From Desulfobacteraceae bacterium (GTDB taxonomy: Bacteria; Desulfobacterota; Desulfobacteria; Desulfobacterales; Desulfosarcinaceae), in the NCBI GenBank assembly GCA_003599575.1, contig QZKV01000192.1, positions 1 through 32,859 on the forward strand: a stretch of 32,859 nucleotides of DNA, given 5' to 3'. Numbering within the stretch: the first letter of the stretch is position 1; each line of letters starts with the position of its first letter. Shown here in pieces: positions 31,263 to 32,859 of this stretch. The notes under the pieces were generated by a model. The model was given only the letters and a program-made list of their open reading frames with translations, searched no databases and was not told where the DNA came from. The position numbers were made by a program, and so were the translations under genes.

Positions 31263-32402
31263 ATGGATTGCAACTCAGTCGGACTTGTAAAACCACAGAC
31301 ATTTAATTTCGGCAGCACCGACAACCCCCTGGTGCTCGAATCGGGCCATTTACTGGGGCCGGTGGACATCGTTTTTGAAACCTACGGCGCACCCAATGCG
31401 GATCGTTCCAATGCCATTTTGATCCTGCATGCGCTTTCGGGCAATCATCATGCAGCCGGATATAATGATCCCCACGACCGGCAAACCGGATGGTGGGACG
31501 GCATGATCGGCCCCGGCAAGCCGTTCGATACCAACCGTTTCTGGGTAATTTGCTCGAACATCATCGGCGGCTGCAAGGGGTCCACCGGCCCGACCAGCAT
31601 CGATCCGCTGACGGGTGCCCCCTATGGCCTGAACTTTCCCATCGTAACGATCGGCGACATGGTGGAAGCCCAAAAGCGGCTGGTCGACCATCTGGGGATT
31701 TCCCGGCTGTACAGTATGGCCGGTGGATCGATGGGCGGATTCCAGGTACTGGAATGGGCTTTGCGGTTTCCGGACATGGTGCGTTCGGCCATTTGCATCG
31801 CCTCGGCCGCGCGCCTCTCCGCCCAGGCCATCGCTTTCAACAGCATCGGGCGCAGCGCCATCATCCGCGACCCGGAGTGGAAGGAAGGACAATACAACGG
31901 CAAGGGGCCGGAGCAGGGTCTGGCCATGGCGCGCATGATCGGGCATATCACCTATCTTTCGGAAATGCTTCTGGATGTAAAATTCGGCCGCCGGCTGCAA
32001 TCCGCCAACCGCTTCAGCTATAACTTTACTTCCGAATTCGCCATCGAGAGTTATCTGAATTACAAGGGCAGCACGTTCACGCAGCGCTTCGATGCCAACA
32101 GCTACCTGTATATCACCAAGGCGATGGATTACTTCGATCTCAGCCGCGCGTACGGTCCACTCAAGCAAGCCTTTGCCCGGATCAAGGCACGCTGTCTTTT
32201 CGTCTCTTACAGCAGCGATTGGCTTTTCCCGACCCTCCAGACCAAGGAGATGGTGCGGGCCTTGTTGTCCAACGGCAAACCGGTCTCCTTCATCGAGGTC
32301 GATTCGCCCTTCGGCCACGATGCCTTCTTGTTGGAGGAAGAAAAATTGGGACGCATTGTCTCGGGATTCCTGACCGGGGTGGGCAAGGAGGTGGAGGCAT
32401 GA
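31263..32402 (+). CDS. metX: homoserine O-acetyltransferase
   Basis: A 379-residue alpha/beta hydrolase-fold acyltransferase that activates homoserine with acetyl-CoA, supplying the MetY substrate. The catalytic triad is visible: Ser156 in the nucleophile elbow MAGGSMGGFQVLEWA, Asp319 in SSDWLFP, and His352 in PFGHDAFLLE. The oxyanion-side HALSGNHHAAG and WWDGMIGPGKPFDTNRFWV motifs are also typical. Acetyl versus succinyl specificity cannot be proved by eye, but pairing with metY favours acetyl. The ribosome site is weak (GGAT just upstream of the ATG at 31263). It ends in an ATGA overlap with metW, so the two are translationally coupled. Confidence 0.93.
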   Translation: MDCNSVGLVKPQTFNFGSTDNPLVLESGHLLGPVDIVFETYGAPNADRSNAILILHALSGNHHAAGYNDPHDRQTGWWDGMIGPGKPFDTNRFWVICSNIIGGCKGSTGPTSIDPLTGAPYGLNFPIVTIGDMVEAQKRLVDHLGISRLYSMAGGSMGGFQVLEWALRFPDMVRSAICIASAARLSAQAIAFNSIGRSAIIRDPEWKEGQYNGKGPEQGLAMARMIGHITYLSEMLLDVKFGRRLQSANRFSYNFTSEFAIESYLNYKGSTFTQRFDANSYLYITKAMDYFDLSRAYGPLKQAFARIKARCLFVSYSSDWLFPTLQTKEMVRALLSNGKPVSFIEVDSPFGHDAFLLEEEKLGRIVSGFLTGVGKEVEA

Positions 32403-32859
32403 ACGCCCAGTATGTCGACCGCCTCAGCCGCACGGACCGGGATGTGATCATGACACTGGTGCCCGAAGGGGTCAGGGTGTTGGATCTGGGCTGCGGGGAC
32501 TGCAGCCTGCTGAACCAACTTGTGTCCGAACGCAGGATCCGCGGCACAGGGGTGGATATCAACGGCGAGCATCTGGTCAACGGCCTGGCCCATGGCATCA
32601 ATGTTTACCAGGGCGATCTGGATGAAGGCTTGGCCGATTTCCCCGATGGCTCCTATGATTATGTGATCTTGAACCAGACCCTCCAAGTGGTCAAAAATCC
32701 CCTGTTGGTGCTCCATGAAATGCTGCGCATCGGCGATTTCGGGATCGTGGGGTTCCCTAATTTCGCCCAATGGGGATTGCGGCGGGGGCTTTTTTTCGGC
32801 GGACGGGCCCCCAAATCGCCGGCCCTGCCGTTTGAATGGTTTGATACCCCCAACATCCG
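32399..32859 (+). CDS. metW: MetW methyltransferase-like protein, truncated by the window end
   Basis: The first 153 codons of MetW, a class I SAM-methyltransferase-fold protein of about 200 residues that accompanies metX in many proteobacteria. VRVLDLGCGDCSLL (about 30-43) is the SAM-binding loop, GVDINGE follows as the second motif, DYVILNQTLQVVKNPL is the MetW signature, and the fragment stops at EWFDTPNI. MetW is reported to activate or partner MetX; its methyl-transfer activity is uncertain. The ATG overlaps the metX stop (ATGA), with GGAGG immediately upstream. The missing C-terminus is due to the window edge and is not a mutation. Confidence 0.93.
   Translation, partial: MNAQYVDRLSRTDRDVIMTLVPEGVRVLDLGCGDCSLLNQLVSERRIRGTGVDINGEHLVNGLAHGINVYQGDLDEGLADFPDGSYDYVILNQTLQVVKNPLLVLHEMLRIGDFGIVGFPNFAQWGLRRGLFFGGRAPKSPALPFEWFDTPNI

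Overview
The window looks like chromosomal DNA of a sulfate-reducing bacterium of the Desulfobacterota (Desulfobacteraceae/Desulfosarcina-like). The evidence is a complete reductive-type dsrA-dsrB-dsrD-dsrN cluster and protein sequences typical of that group. Base composition is moderately GC-rich, most genes have clear Shine-Dalgarno sequences, and a few use TTG or GTG starts. I see no tRNA or rRNA gene, no CRISPR array and no intact insertion sequence. The first ~160 bases may be the edge of a mobile-element gene.

Layout. (1) 245-3053: an uncharacterised FAD-dependent oxidoreductase, a flavodoxin-family protein and a small antibiotic-biosynthesis-monooxygenase-type protein. (2) 3092-9804, minus strand: a complete tripartite RND efflux operon in the order MarR regulator, periplasmic adaptor, RND permease, TolC-like outer-membrane protein. 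(3) 10039-17455: the most unusual region. A minus-strand series encodes a KamA-type lysine 2,3-aminomutase, a YkgJ-like cysteine-cluster protein, two D-Ala-D-Ala-ligase-like ATP-grasp enzymes and a 750-residue GNAT / acetylpolyamine-amidohydrolase / GNAT fusion. The last four genes overlap end to end. A second deacetylase-family gene converges on it from the plus strand. (4) 18356-22331: OsmC, a lytic transglycosylase, a secreted MsrA-MsrB fusion and DapA, with several long non-coding spacers. (5) 22739-29195: a TPR protein, an unrecognised 423-residue protein, then dsrA, dsrB, dsrD and dsrN. (6) 29336-32859: a promoter, a SAM-I riboswitch with overlapping antiterminator and terminator, then metY, metX and the 5' part of metW.

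How the genes fit together. Dsr reduces sulfite to sulfide at the end of sulfate respiration, and DsrN probably amidates its siroheme. The adjacent metY-metX-metW block can fix sulfide directly into homocysteine from O-acetylhomoserine, under control by S-adenosylmethionine. The kamA cluster has the parts list of a small-molecule pathway: an aminomutase giving beta-lysine, two amide-forming ligases, two acetyltransferase domains and up to two deacetylases. By analogy with N-acetyl-beta-lysine and N-acetylglutaminylglutamine amide, I infer an acetylated beta-lysine-containing dipeptide or tripeptide, perhaps an osmolyte. This locus is my best candidate for an undescribed system; the product is inferred, not shown.
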